Positions 1 through 8,000 of a DNA stretch of 24,355 nucleotides are shown piece by piece. Position 1 is the first letter of the stretch. Each line of letters begins with the position of its first letter. This DNA is from Candidatus Segatella papionis (GTDB taxonomy: Bacteria > Bacteroidota > Bacteroidia > Bacteroidales > Bacteroidaceae). The DNA lies in assembly GCA_002297965.1 (NCBI GenBank), contig DBLF01000013.1, positions 1,463 to 25,817 on the forward strand, read 5' to 3'. The notes beneath the pieces are model-generated. The model made no database searches. It was not told the DNA's origin and saw only the letters and a list, made by a program, of their open reading frames with translations. Made by a program: the position numbers and the translations under genes.

Positions 1-270
1 GGTGCCGGCTTCATCCCTAAGACTTACTCACCTGAGTATATCGACGAGGTATTCGATGTGCAGAACGACGATGCCATCAAGGCAGGTCGTGAGTTGGCAC
101 AGATTGAGGGTCTCTTGGTGGGCATCTCTTCTGGTGCAGCTGCCTTTGCAGCCACCGAGATTGCCAAGCGCCCAGAGAACAAGGGCAAGAAGATTGTTGC
201 CCTCTTGCCTGATACAGGCGAGCGTTACTTAAGCACTGTACTCTATGCTTTCGAGGAGTATCCACTCTAA
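1..270 (+). CDS. cysK: Cysteine synthase A, C-terminal part (5' truncated by window edge)
   Basis: The last 89 residues of O-acetylserine sulfhydrylase, the PLP enzyme that makes L-cysteine from O-acetylserine and sulfide in the cytoplasm. Reading frame 1 is open from the first base. The segment VGISSGAAAFAA (about residues 41-52 of the visible part) is the conserved GISSGAA loop of the fold-type II PLP family. The tail IVALLPDTGERYLST is the family's C-terminal signature. The protein ends EEYPL with stop TAA. The N-terminal half, including the PLP lysine, lies outside the window. It is convergent with the hmu-like operon and separated from it by a shared terminator. CysK is preferred over CysM or cystathionine beta-synthase because of the tail signature, but the missing half prevents a full check. 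Confidence 0.92.
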   Translation, partial: GAGFIPKTYSPEYIDEVFDVQNDDAIKAGRELAQIEGLLVGISSGAAAFAATEIAKRPENKGKKIVALLPDTGERYLSTVLYAFEEYPL

Positions 271-310
271 GAAAGTCTATGTTAAAATAGGTATGAAATA
301 AAACCTTAAA

Positions 311-360
311 AGGGAGCGTGTCAGCGATTGACATGCTCCCTTTATTTTTTTTGTTTTTTT
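311..360. terminator. Bidirectional intrinsic terminator between cysK and the TonB receptor gene
   Basis: Bases 311-323 (AGGGAGCGTGTCA) pair with 329-341 (TGACATGCTCCCT), giving a 13-bp stem with one G-U wobble and a 5-base loop. On the plus strand it is followed by a T-rich tract (341-360), which fits termination of cysK. Read leftward, the hairpin is followed by TTTTAAGGTTTT, so it can also end the convergent six-gene operon whose last stop codon is at 382. Confidence 0.85.
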
Positions 361-381
361 ACTAAGCCTAAACTTTCGGGG

Positions 382-2562
382 TTAGAATACCTTCACCAGT
401 CGGTCGATGTCGATAGACAAACCTACTGAGATGGTGCGACCTGTGGTCATCGCCGAACTCCAATAATAAGCCTTAGGCTTGTAATTGAAGAGGTTGTCGA
501 TATTGAAGTTCAAGTTCACGGCATCGAGGAAACGCTGCTGGAGGGTGAACTTCCAGAGCTGATAGCTACTGTCGTGCTTCTCGATGTTGGTATCTGGAGA
601 AGACAAGTAGCGACCAGAAAGGGCTGCATTGATGCGATAGAACGAACAGAGCTGACGATCGTAGTCGATGCGCCATGTAGCCGAGTGAGGACGAGGCTGG
701 GAGAACTGCGAATCCACGCTTCTGCCACCCACATGGAGATAGCTATAGTCGAGTTTCACGCCCAATCCCATATCCGAACGATACTGGGCACTGAAGTCGA
801 TGCCGCTCACCTTCACACCATCCTCGTTGCAATAGCGAGAGGCTACATCAGGCTGACCTTCGCCTGGCTGATAATCCTCATAATCCTCGGTGGTGATGCG
901 CTTGTCGTACTTATTGTAGTAGCCCATCAAGGTGAGGCTATACTGACCTGTGAAGAAACCTGCGCTCTTGATTCTGCCCGTATGCTCCAAAGCCAAATTG
1001 AAGTTGTTGCTCTTCTCTGGCTCCAAGTCCGGGTTACCATAAATCATCTGCATGCCTGCCATGTCGAAGCTCATGTACATCTCCTTCAAGGTTGGAGCTC
1101 GGAATCCGCCGGCATAGTTGGCACGGATGGAAAAGCCCTTCCACTTGGTCATCAAAGCCAAACGACCAGTGGTGGCGTTTTGGCTCGATGCTGAGAAGTA
1201 ATCATGACGAAGACTTGCTACGATGTTCAACCACTCCAAAGGATTGTAGTCGAACTGAGCGAAGGCATCGTATGAGTTCTGGGTATGCGATGTGTTGTCG
1301 GTAAACTGATAGGTGGTGAGATAATCGTTCAGGAAATCGGCACCTGCCGTCAAGGTATTCTTGCCGAAGATGTGGGAATAGAGGGCACGTACCGTATTCT
1401 GGCGATTGGTGTAATCGTGGTCGTGGGTACGCTCATCGTTCACATAGCGAGCCTTGTCGTACTGGTCGAAGCCGTATGAAATCTCCAGGTTGTCGTTTTG
1501 TGAGAGGTTCATCACGGTCTTCAAGCCAGCAGAGTAATCCTTGTAGTGGTCGTCGTAGTTGCTGCGATTGCTGATACGAGCGAAATAGCCACCGCGACCT
1601 ATCAACTTCACCTTGTCTGAAAGCTTGTAGGTGAGACGCTCCTTCACATTGAAGGTCTCGCCGCCATAGATATGGAGGATGTTCGACTCGGTGTCGAATG
1701 GACTGGTGAGCTGCACCTCGTCCGATGTGGTGCGCTGTAGGCTGGTCTGCGAGTTCCACTTGCCAGCGTTGAAGCTGAACGAACCGCCATGTCGCCACTC
1801 CTTGTTGAAGTCGTTGTAACGAGTGTTCACGTTAGCAGTCCAAGGTTCGCTGTTCTCACGAGAGATTACGTTCACCACACCAGCCACGGCATTGGCACCA
1901 TAGAGGGCAGAGGCAGCGCCTTTCACGATTTCGATGCGCCCCACGTTGTCGAGGTTCAAACGGCTGTAATCCACATTGTCCATCGTCTCGCCAGCCAAAC
2001 GCTCGCCATCCACGAGGAAGAGCACGGCATTGCCACCGAAGCCATTCATATTGAGCGAAGTCTCCTGGTTCATCGCATAGCCAAATTCCAAACCAGGCAT
2101 CTGCTCGGTGAGGAGGTCCTGGATATTGGTAGCATCAGCTATCTTGATGTCGTTGGCAGTAATCAGTCGGGTTACCACAGGGGCATCCTTCAATGCCTTC
2201 GGAGTACGAGTGGCAGTTACCACCACCTGGTCGAGCGCCGTAGCATCAGGCTGAAGGCGGAGCACATGCTGTTCGCCATGCTTCTTATCGTCAGTTCTCA
2301 AGATGAAAGTTTGGGTCTGGAAGCCCACATAACTCACCTTCACTCTCACCGCGCCTTCCTTGCTATAAGGAATGCGGAAATATCCATCCTCGTCGGTTGT
2401 CACCCCACCCTTGGCGTGCATCAGCTGAACGGTAGCACCAATCAAAGGTGTGCCCGAATCATCGAGCACTCGACCCACGACATCGCCCTGGGTCTCTGCC
2501 TTCAGATTCAGGCACAATCCGCAAAGGATTAGGAATATTGCGAATATCTTTTGTTTCATCAA
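382..2562 (-). CDS. TonB-dependent outer-membrane receptor (HmuR-like position, haem/tetrapyrrole uptake inferred)
   Basis: A 726-residue outer-membrane active transporter. It has a signal peptide (1-22, LILCGLCLNLKA), a carboxypeptidase-D-like regulatory domain (about 25-103, GRVLDDSGTPLIGATV), a TonB plug (about 110-235, with VLFLVDGERL and ALYGANAVAGVVNVIS) and a 22-strand-type barrel ending in a terminal Phe. The barrel carries FRAP (487-490) and NPDL (510-513), the pair of motifs seen in haem receptors such as Porphyromonas HmuR. In classical members a conserved His lies between these motifs. Here that loop has no His but five Met (495, 497, 501, 504, 506). The plug region (about 100-257) also lacks His. 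It is the last gene of the operon, 43 bp after the lipoprotein gene. The locus suggests haem, another porphyrin or a corrinoid as ligand, but the substrate is not proven. Confidence 0.9.
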   Translation of the reverse strand: MMKQKIFAIFLILCGLCLNLKAETQGDVVGRVLDDSGTPLIGATVQLMHAKGGVTTDEDGYFRIPYSKEGAVRVKVSYVGFQTQTFILRTDDKKHGEQHVLRLQPDATALDQVVVTATRTPKALKDAPVVTRLITANDIKIADATNIQDLLTEQMPGLEFGYAMNQETSLNMNGFGGNAVLFLVDGERLAGETMDNVDYSRLNLDNVGRIEIVKGAASALYGANAVAGVVNVISRENSEPWTANVNTRYNDFNKEWRHGGSFSFNAGKWNSQTSLQRTTSDEVQLTSPFDTESNILHIYGGETFNVKERLTYKLSDKVKLIGRGGYFARISNRSNYDDHYKDYSAGLKTVMNLSQNDNLEISYGFDQYDKARYVNDERTHDHDYTNRQNTVRALYSHIFGKNTLTAGADFLNDYLTTYQFTDNTSHTQNSYDAFAQFDYNPLEWLNIVASLRHDYFSASSQNATTGRLALMTKWKGFSIRANYAGGFRAPTLKEMYMSFDMAGMQMIYGNPDLEPEKSNNFNLALEHTGRIKSAGFFTGQYSLTLMGYYNKYDKRITTEDYEDYQPGEGQPDVASRYCNEDGVKVSGIDFSAQYRSDMGLGVKLDYSYLHVGGRSVDSQFSQPRPHSATWRIDYDRQLCSFYRINAALSGRYLSSPDTNIEKHDSSYQLWKFTLQQRFLDAVNLNFNIDNLFNYKPKAYYWSSAMTTGRTISVGLSIDIDRLVKVF

Positions 2563-2605
2563 TAATTACTTCTTCGATAATTATTTACGACTTGTATTTG
2601 TCCGA

Positions 2606-3094
2606 TTACTTCTTAGTTGATACGAACTTACCAATCATTGGCATAGGCATCTTGCCGTACTGCAACTGATAATTCAAGGTAAGCTGACCATTAACGAAGG
2701 CACCAGAGAGGGTTACGGTATATTCTTTAGTTGCACCATTTACCTCGATAGAACCTTTGTAAGACTCTACAGCAAAAGCGTATGAGCCATTAGAACCTGT
2801 CACCTTGAGCGCAGGAATGGTCAATGAAGGCAATGCCATCTGTCCCTCGCCAGCTTCAGGCAAAACCACGTTAACTGTATTATCATCAACCTTCTCTACC
2901 TTGATTTCAGCATTCTCGTAAGTAGAAGTTTCGCCCATTACGGTCATCACAAGTGTATTCACATAAGAACCAGCTACGTATTCAGCAGCAGGAGTCACCT
3001 TGTCATCATCATCGTCGCTGCTGCAAGAGCTGAATGCTACACACATACCTACCAAAGCCATCATCATGACCAACATTGTCTTAAACTTTTTCAT
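2606..3094 (-). CDS. Small surface lipoprotein with calycin/lipocalin-like beta domain (HmuY-position partner)
   Basis: A 162-residue lipoprotein. A Lys-rich start and hydrophobic core end in AFSSC, with the lipidated Cys at residue 24. It is followed at once by SSDDDDDK, the acidic +2 to +7 pattern that acts as a lipoprotein export signal to the cell surface in Bacteroidetes. The rest (about 38-160) is all-beta, with alternating hydrophobic strands starting at YVAGSYVNTLVMTV and ending at GKMPMPMIGKF. This resembles the calycin-like lipoproteins of Bacteroidales rather than canonical HmuY. The protein contains no histidine but has several Met residues. It lies just upstream of the TonB receptor gene (43 bp) and downstream of the DUF2149 gene (49 bp), so a role as surface ligand-capture partner is inferred. 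The fold assignment is from pattern only and the ligand is unknown. Confidence 0.75.
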   Translation of the reverse strand: MKKFKTMLVMMMALVGMCVAFSSCSSDDDDDKVTPAAEYVAGSYVNTLVMTVMGETSTYENAEIKVEKVDDNTVNVVLPEAGEGQMALPSLTIPALKVTGSNGSYAFAVESYKGSIEVNGATKEYTVTLSGAFVNGQLTLNYQLQYGKMPMPMIGKFVSTKK

Positions 3095-3143
3095 TTTTCT
3101 TTTAATCTTACTTTTAGTTACTTATTATTATTTACTTTTTTCC

Positions 3144-3488
3144 TTATTTATCCTCAGGAACATAGATAATCTCGCCATTGTCAAGCTGGTAGGCGATACC
3201 CACCTTCTTGCCCTTGTTGCCCGACTTCTTGCTTTGGTCCTCGGAAGGGGTATAGCGATTTATCTTCTGTCCGTCCTTGGTAATAATTTCCATGTTCTCC
3301 TTGCCAGGATTCTTCACCATTGTGAAATCATCCTTGCTGAACATCTCGGTCATATTATAGCGTGAAACGAGAGCCACCATCAATGCCAAGGCGAATACCA
3401 TCGCCACATCGAAGAGGTTGCTCACCACGCTCATTGGGTCGTCGTCCTCGCCATCATGCGAGAGACGGCTTCTGCGTCTTTGTCTCAT
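3144..3488 (-). CDS. DUF2149 family membrane protein, ExbD-like (HmuV position)
   Basis: A 114-residue protein with a basic cytoplasmic N-terminus (RQRRRSR), one transmembrane helix (about 21-42) and a soluble, presumably periplasmic C-terminal domain (43-114). The segment DPMSVVSNLFDVAMVFALAL is characteristic of the DUF2149 family. It places an Asp (residue 27) at the start of the membrane helix, in a FDVAMVF context that resembles the IDVMLVLL context of the essential proton-carrying Asp in ExbD/TolR. The gene follows the ExbB-like gene by 36 bp, as exbD follows exbB. In Porphyromonas and Bacteroides hmuYRSTUV loci a short protein occupies this last (V) place. An energising ExbB/ExbD-like role is inferred; the biochemical function of the family is not established. 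Confidence 0.8.
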   Translation of the reverse strand: MRQRRRSRLSHDGEDDDPMSVVSNLFDVAMVFALALMVALVSRYNMTEMFSKDDFTMVKNPGKENMEIITKDGQKINRYTPSEDQSKKSGNKGKKVGIAYQLDNGEIIYVPEDK

Positions 3489-3524
3489 AACCTATACCTT
3501 ATTATATATATAGATAGTTTTGTT

Positions 3525-4118
3525 TTACTTCGCCTCGTCGATGAGATCTGCCATAAACTCTAGGTTACTCATATCCTCGGTGTACCAGCGATTCTTAGTC
3601 TGCTTGGTAACAAAACCAATGGCTGCAGAGAACAAGCCCACTACGGTTGTGGCGAAAGCCACCTGCATATTGTAAGCCATCGAAGCGATGTCGCCCGTAG
3701 AAAGCCCCACCAAGGCTGGACCCATCGGAATCAAAGTACCCATCAATCCGAGCATCGGTCCCATCTTCAAGAGGGTGGATGGCAGGGAGAGGTCCTTATC
3801 GACGAACTGCGCATACTGGTCGAGGATACGGTTCACCTGTGCCTTGCTCTGACGATTCTCCACCAGTTTCTTCATATAGCTTACGATAACCGCCTGCTTG
3901 TTCTTTGGCAATCGCTCGCCGAGCGAGTCGATGTTTTCGAGAGATAGACCATTCATCTGCTCACGAATCTCAGCTCCCGTCTTACGCTTCACGAGATACT
4001 GACCGAAGAAACCACCGAGGAGCAACAAGGCTCTGAGGAAGAAGAAAATCAATAAAATAATCACAGGAACCAGCATGCCTGTGGAAATCCAAAACAATAC
4101 GTCTGATATGTAATTCAT
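3525..4118 (-). CDS. hmuU: MotA/TolQ/ExbB-family proton channel protein (HmuU-like)
   Basis: A 197-residue inner-membrane protein with three predicted helices (about 13-40, 116-137, 151-171) and a cytoplasmic stretch (about 41-112) between helix 1 and helix 2, as in ExbB and TolQ. Helix 2 contains GPMLGLMGTLIPMGPAL and helix 3 AFATTVVGLFSAAIGF, matching the ExbB pattern of a Gly-rich helix followed by a Thr/Gly helix lining the channel. The family forms pentameric proton channels that pair with ExbD-type single-helix proteins; the DUF2149 protein encoded next is the obvious partner. No TonB gene is present in the operon. It may energise the local receptor through a remote TonB, or drive the HmuS/T membrane complex directly. 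The start codon is preceded by an A-rich leader and a heptamer array (4127-4154). Confidence 0.85.
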   Translation of the reverse strand: MNYISDVLFWISTGMLVPVIILLIFFFLRALLLLGGFFGQYLVKRKTGAEIREQMNGLSLENIDSLGERLPKNKQAVIVSYMKKLVENRQSKAQVNRILDQYAQFVDKDLSLPSTLLKMGPMLGLMGTLIPMGPALVGLSTGDIASMAYNMQVAFATTVVGLFSAAIGFVTKQTKNRWYTEDMSNLEFMADLIDEAK

Positions 4119-4126
4119 TTTTTTTT

Positions 4127-4154
4127 AATGTTGAATGTTAAATGTTGAATGTTA
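4127..4154. repeat. Heptamer tandem array, four AATGTTR units, upstream of the hmuU-like start
   Basis: Four contiguous 7-bp units alternate AATGTTG and AATGTTA. The array ends 9 bp before the start codon at 4118 (leftward). On the coding strand it reads as repeated AACATTY followed by an A-tract. The same heptamer array lies before the preceding gene (4936-4970). Confidence 0.9.
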
Positions 4155-4160
4155 AGTTGG

Positions 4161-4190
4161 GCTTGCGCCGCTATGCTTTTAGCTTGCGCC
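4161..4190. repeat. Direct repeat GCTTGCGCC, two copies 21 bp apart
   Basis: Identical 9-mers occur at 4161-4169 and 4182-4190 in the spacer between the hmuT-like and hmuU-like genes, beside the heptamer array and the duplicated gene tail. The function is unknown. Confidence 0.7.
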
Positions 4191-4191
4191 A

Positions 4192-4259
4192 TTATAACTT
4201 GCCACTATTTTTTTGCAATCACTTACAGCGTTATACCTTGCCACTAAGTTTTTGCATTC
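4192..4259. repeat. Duplicated 3' end of the hmuT-like gene (29-bp imperfect direct repeat, 39-bp offset)
   Basis: Bases 4231-4259, which encode the last codons and stop of the 231-residue membrane protein, are repeated at 4192-4220 with 25 of 29 positions identical. The downstream copy lies outside the reading frame product, after the stop codon. It looks like a tandem duplication of the gene tail that has since diverged. Confidence 0.8.
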
Positions 4260-4926
4260 GGATGCGATAGATGCCCCAACCTAGCGCCATACCCACGATG
4301 ACGATGGCGACAACTCCGAGGAGCGACATCGCATCGAAACTATCGATGCCTGCCACGGCTGTCCTGCCGTTCACCGTACCGATGATGCCCATCAAACCGA
4401 GCAATACCTCCACCAAGAAGAGCAACTCCAAGCGGATAGGGCGCTCTGGCAAGAGCCATCTTAACCCATAGGTCAAGGCGGGTGTCAACACGAGCAGCAC
4501 GACCGCCAAAGCCCAAGCCGCTACCTGAAACGACATACCCGGAAGCATGAAGATGAGCATCACCAAGAGGCTGAATAGCACAGGGAAAATCAGCAAGCCC
4601 GGAAAATACTTCAGAGCTATGTAGAACATCCACTTGCGACGGCTCACATGCTCGGATGTCTTCAAATCCACATGATGCACACAAAACAGCATCGTGAGCG
4701 CCACGTCGATGCTCAGCAATACTGCCATATCGAGCATCAACTTCTGGTCGGCTATCCAAGCCGCTATCTGCGTCTTCGACTGCTCGATGGCAAAGGGCCA
4801 AGTCATTCCCACGAAGAAGGCGATAATGACTGAGATCATCATAATCTCCTTCACTCCGTGGAAGGTCTGCTTCAGCACAAAACTGAAACAAACCAATATC
4901 ATCATTACTAAAACTAATGTCTCCAC
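4231..4926 (-). CDS. Polytopic inner-membrane protein of the hmu-like operon (HmuT position), function unknown
   Basis: A 231-residue protein made almost entirely of hydrophobic helices. About seven are visible: 2-18, 27-47, 64-84, 102-128, 132-154, 165-185 and 200-220. It has short charged loops and a basic C-terminus (YRIRMQKLSGKV). No catalytic motif is recognised. The start is a GTG (4926-4924); the next in-frame ATG is seven codons later and would cut into helix 1, so GTG is preferred. It sits between the HmuS-like chelatase gene (74 bp upstream) and the ExbB-like gene, the order S-T-U-V of known hmu loci, so it is the probable HmuT equivalent. It could form the membrane core joining HmuS to the proton channel. 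That is inference from position only. Confidence 0.75.
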   Translation of the reverse strand: METLVLVMMILVCFSFVLKQTFHGVKEIMMISVIIAFFVGMTWPFAIEQSKTQIAAWIADQKLMLDMAVLLSIDVALTMLFCVHHVDLKTSEHVSRRKWMFYIALKYFPGLLIFPVLFSLLVMLIFMLPGMSFQVAAWALAVVLLVLTPALTYGLRWLLPERPIRLELLFLVEVLLGLMGIIGTVNGRTAVAGIDSFDAMSLLGVVAIVIVGMALGWGIYRIRMQKLSGKV

Positions 4927-4935
4927 TCTTTTTTC

Positions 4936-4970
4936 AATGTTAAATGTTGAATGTTAAGTGTTGAATGATT
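4936..4970. repeat. Heptamer tandem array upstream of the hmuT-like start
   Basis: Three clean AATGTTR units (4936-4956) are followed by two degenerate ones (AGTGTTG, AATGATT). The array lies 9 bp before the GTG start at 4926 and matches the array at 4127-4154 in unit, phase and distance to the start codon. Confidence 0.85.
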
Positions 4971-5000
4971 TAGTCGAAGGGGATTTGCAATCCCCGACAT

Positions 5001-8000
5001 TTATTCATCCACCAAGTTCTTTCTGCGACGGCGAACCAAGATGGCGAGCAAGACGAAAGCCACGATGACGATGACTCCCACTACGATACCGCTTACCACG
5101 GTAGTGGTCTTCTGCGCCTCATCGCTGAGCGTCTCCTTCTTCATCACCATGCCCTTGTCGTTGCTGTTGTCGGCATCAGGCTTCTGCTCCAAAGTCTGCT
5201 TATACTCCTTGGCAGAAGCAACATCCGTCTTATTGGCTATATAGTCACGAAGCTTGGAGTCGCTCTGCACGAAACCTGTGGCAGAAAGCTTATGCTTGTT
5301 CACCGTCTCGGTATGGAGCTTGGCTATCTCGGCGAGCTGCTGAGGGGTAGCCTTCCACATACCCTTGCGGGCGCTCTCCATCATCACGGCGGTCATCTCC
5401 ATCAAGGCGGCAGGGTTCTGCTTGTCGAAGAACTCCTTGGTACCGAGATTGTATTTGTCCTTGACATATACATTATATATCTCGTCCCACATTTCCTTGT
5501 CTATCGCCTTTGGCTTCATCACGTTCCAGCCATAGGTGTTGCTTACGATTTCGGCGAAGGTGCTGGCACTGCTGGCTCCGCCCTTCATCTTCTCCTTGAT
5601 GTAGGCAGGATTGAAGATAGTGGTGCGGCTCTCTACGCCGATGGCCTCCTTCACCTCCTGCATACGCATGTTGCTATGATTGCGATAGTCGGCGAGATAA
5701 GCATCCGGATCCTTGCCTGTTACATTGCGAACGGCAAGGTTCATACCGCCCATAAACTCATATACGTGGTCGAGGCTCAAGGCTCCCCAGGTATTGCTCT
5801 GGCGTGGCTGAATCACCACATCGGTGCGAGTGAGGGCAGCCTCGAAGGCAGCCTTGCGAACCGATTCCCAGTTCTTCTCATCGCCATAGTAGGCACCCAT
5901 ATTGTTCATATACACCTCGGCTATCTGGCTCTCCTTGTCCCAACGGTCGCCGGCTGCCACCATCTCCTGGATGCCTGTGCCGTAGTTGCCGTTCACACCT
6001 CCGAAGACACGATACATACTTACCTCGCGCGCCTCCTTAGGCGACATTCCTTTCTCTACGAGCAACTTCTCAGATTCGGTAACGCCCGCCTTCACCAGGT
6101 TGTCGTACTTATCGTCCTTGGCATTTGCCGCCATCTCTATCGCCTTGTTGATAAGGAAGAGACGAGAGGCAGCCAAGTCGCGAAGCTGACCAGAGGTCTG
6201 CACCACCACATCGATGCGAGGACGACCGAGTTGCTTGGATGGAATCAAGCGAAGGTCGGTGACACGCCCGAAGGCATCTCTCAAAGGTTCTACACCGAGC
6301 ATATATAATATTTGGGCAATGGTAGCACCCTCGGTCTCTATGAATTCGCTGCTCCAGAGCGTGTAGCTCACCTTGCGAGGATATTCGCCGTTATGGCGCT
6401 CACGATACATCTTGATCGTGTTATCACACAATTCCTTCGCCTTCTCCCACGCATCCTCCGAAGGGGTGTTCTCCACATTGATGGAGAAAAGATTGCGACC
6501 AGTTGGCAATGTATTTGGATTCACGATGAGGTCGCCACCTGGAGTAGGAGCTGTATAGCCACCATTCAGGGCGTTCATCAAAGAACTCATCTCGATGGAT
6601 GGACTCTGGCGAAGGGCATCCGAATACTTGCCTACATTCTGCAGGGCATGTTCCACGGTAGTGATAGCCTGCGCCAAATGTATCTGCTGGCGAGTATATT
6701 TCGGAGTTTTCGACATCATATCGCCCATTCCCTTCTTATCGTTGCCGGAAGCCTTGCCGTTTGCACCCTTGCCATTTACAGTCTTGCCATTTGCACCCTT
6801 TCCGTTCTTGGCAGAGGCTTTCGCCATCTGGGCCTTCTTCAGGTCGTCCTGGTACCACTTCTGACCTTTCTTGATGGCATCCATCATCTTGTCTGGGAAG
6901 CGACCGCTCTGTTCCATTTTTTCGAAAGCCTCACGACTCATCTGCGGAATCTTCTTCTTGTGAGAAACCTTGGCGGCACGCAGTTCGCTTACGGTGCGAT
7001 GATCCACCTTCTTAGGTTTCTCCTTCACGCCCCCCATCTGGTCTGCCATCTGCATCATCATCTGGATAGGGTCTGGGGCTGCCTGCATCGCCTCCACCTT
7101 GCGGGCCATCGCCAGTTCGGCAGGGGTGATGCCCACGTATTTGCAAATATATTCATCACTCACCGTTGCACTGCCCAAGAGCTGGGTCACGGTGTTGCGA
7201 GCCTTGCTCAGATAGAGTCGGTCGAAGAGCTGTTTATGCTTCTCCACATTAGCCTGGGCACGACCTTTCAACTTATCCACCGCCAACATACCATAGGCGA
7301 TAGGGTCGGTAGCCATCGCATAGACGCTGGTGCGAATATCCTCCGGACTATAAGGCACGCCCATCGTGTAAAGCTGACCTGTAATCTTCTCGTTAGCCAA
7401 TTCCTCGGCATAGTTCTCCACACGAGCCACATCGTCGGCAGAGTAAGGCTTGTTCATCTGCTTACTGTCGAGACCGAGTTCACGGGCGATGCCCATCTTC
7501 ACGGTCAGCGCCTTCACCTTGAGCGACTGCTCTGTGGATGGCTTCTTGTCGTAAGCGGCAATGGCATCGCTGAGCTGCTTGTAAGTATTGCGAAGCTCAC
7601 TCTCCTTGAATGGAGCGGTGAGGTAGCTCTGTGTCTGTGCGTAGGTACGGCGCTTGGCTATCATCGCCTCGCCCACATTGCTGATGGTATATATATAAAG
7701 ATGTGGAATCGTACCCACCAACTTATCTGGCCAATCATTGCTGCTGAGCGCCACCTGCTTGCGAGGGGTGTATTCCAAGGAACCGTGGGTTCCGAAATGG
7801 ATGAGCGCATCGGCATGGAAACTCTTCTGTATCCACTCGTATGCGGCAATGTATGCTTTCGCAGGATCCTGGTCGGTGCCATGGATGAGCTTGAAAGTAT
7901 CATCTCCCTTGCCAGGCAATGGCTGAGGCAACAAGGCGATATTGCCGAATTGCAAGCGAACTACCTTGGTATCATTCTCCTCGCCATCGGCATAAGGCTG

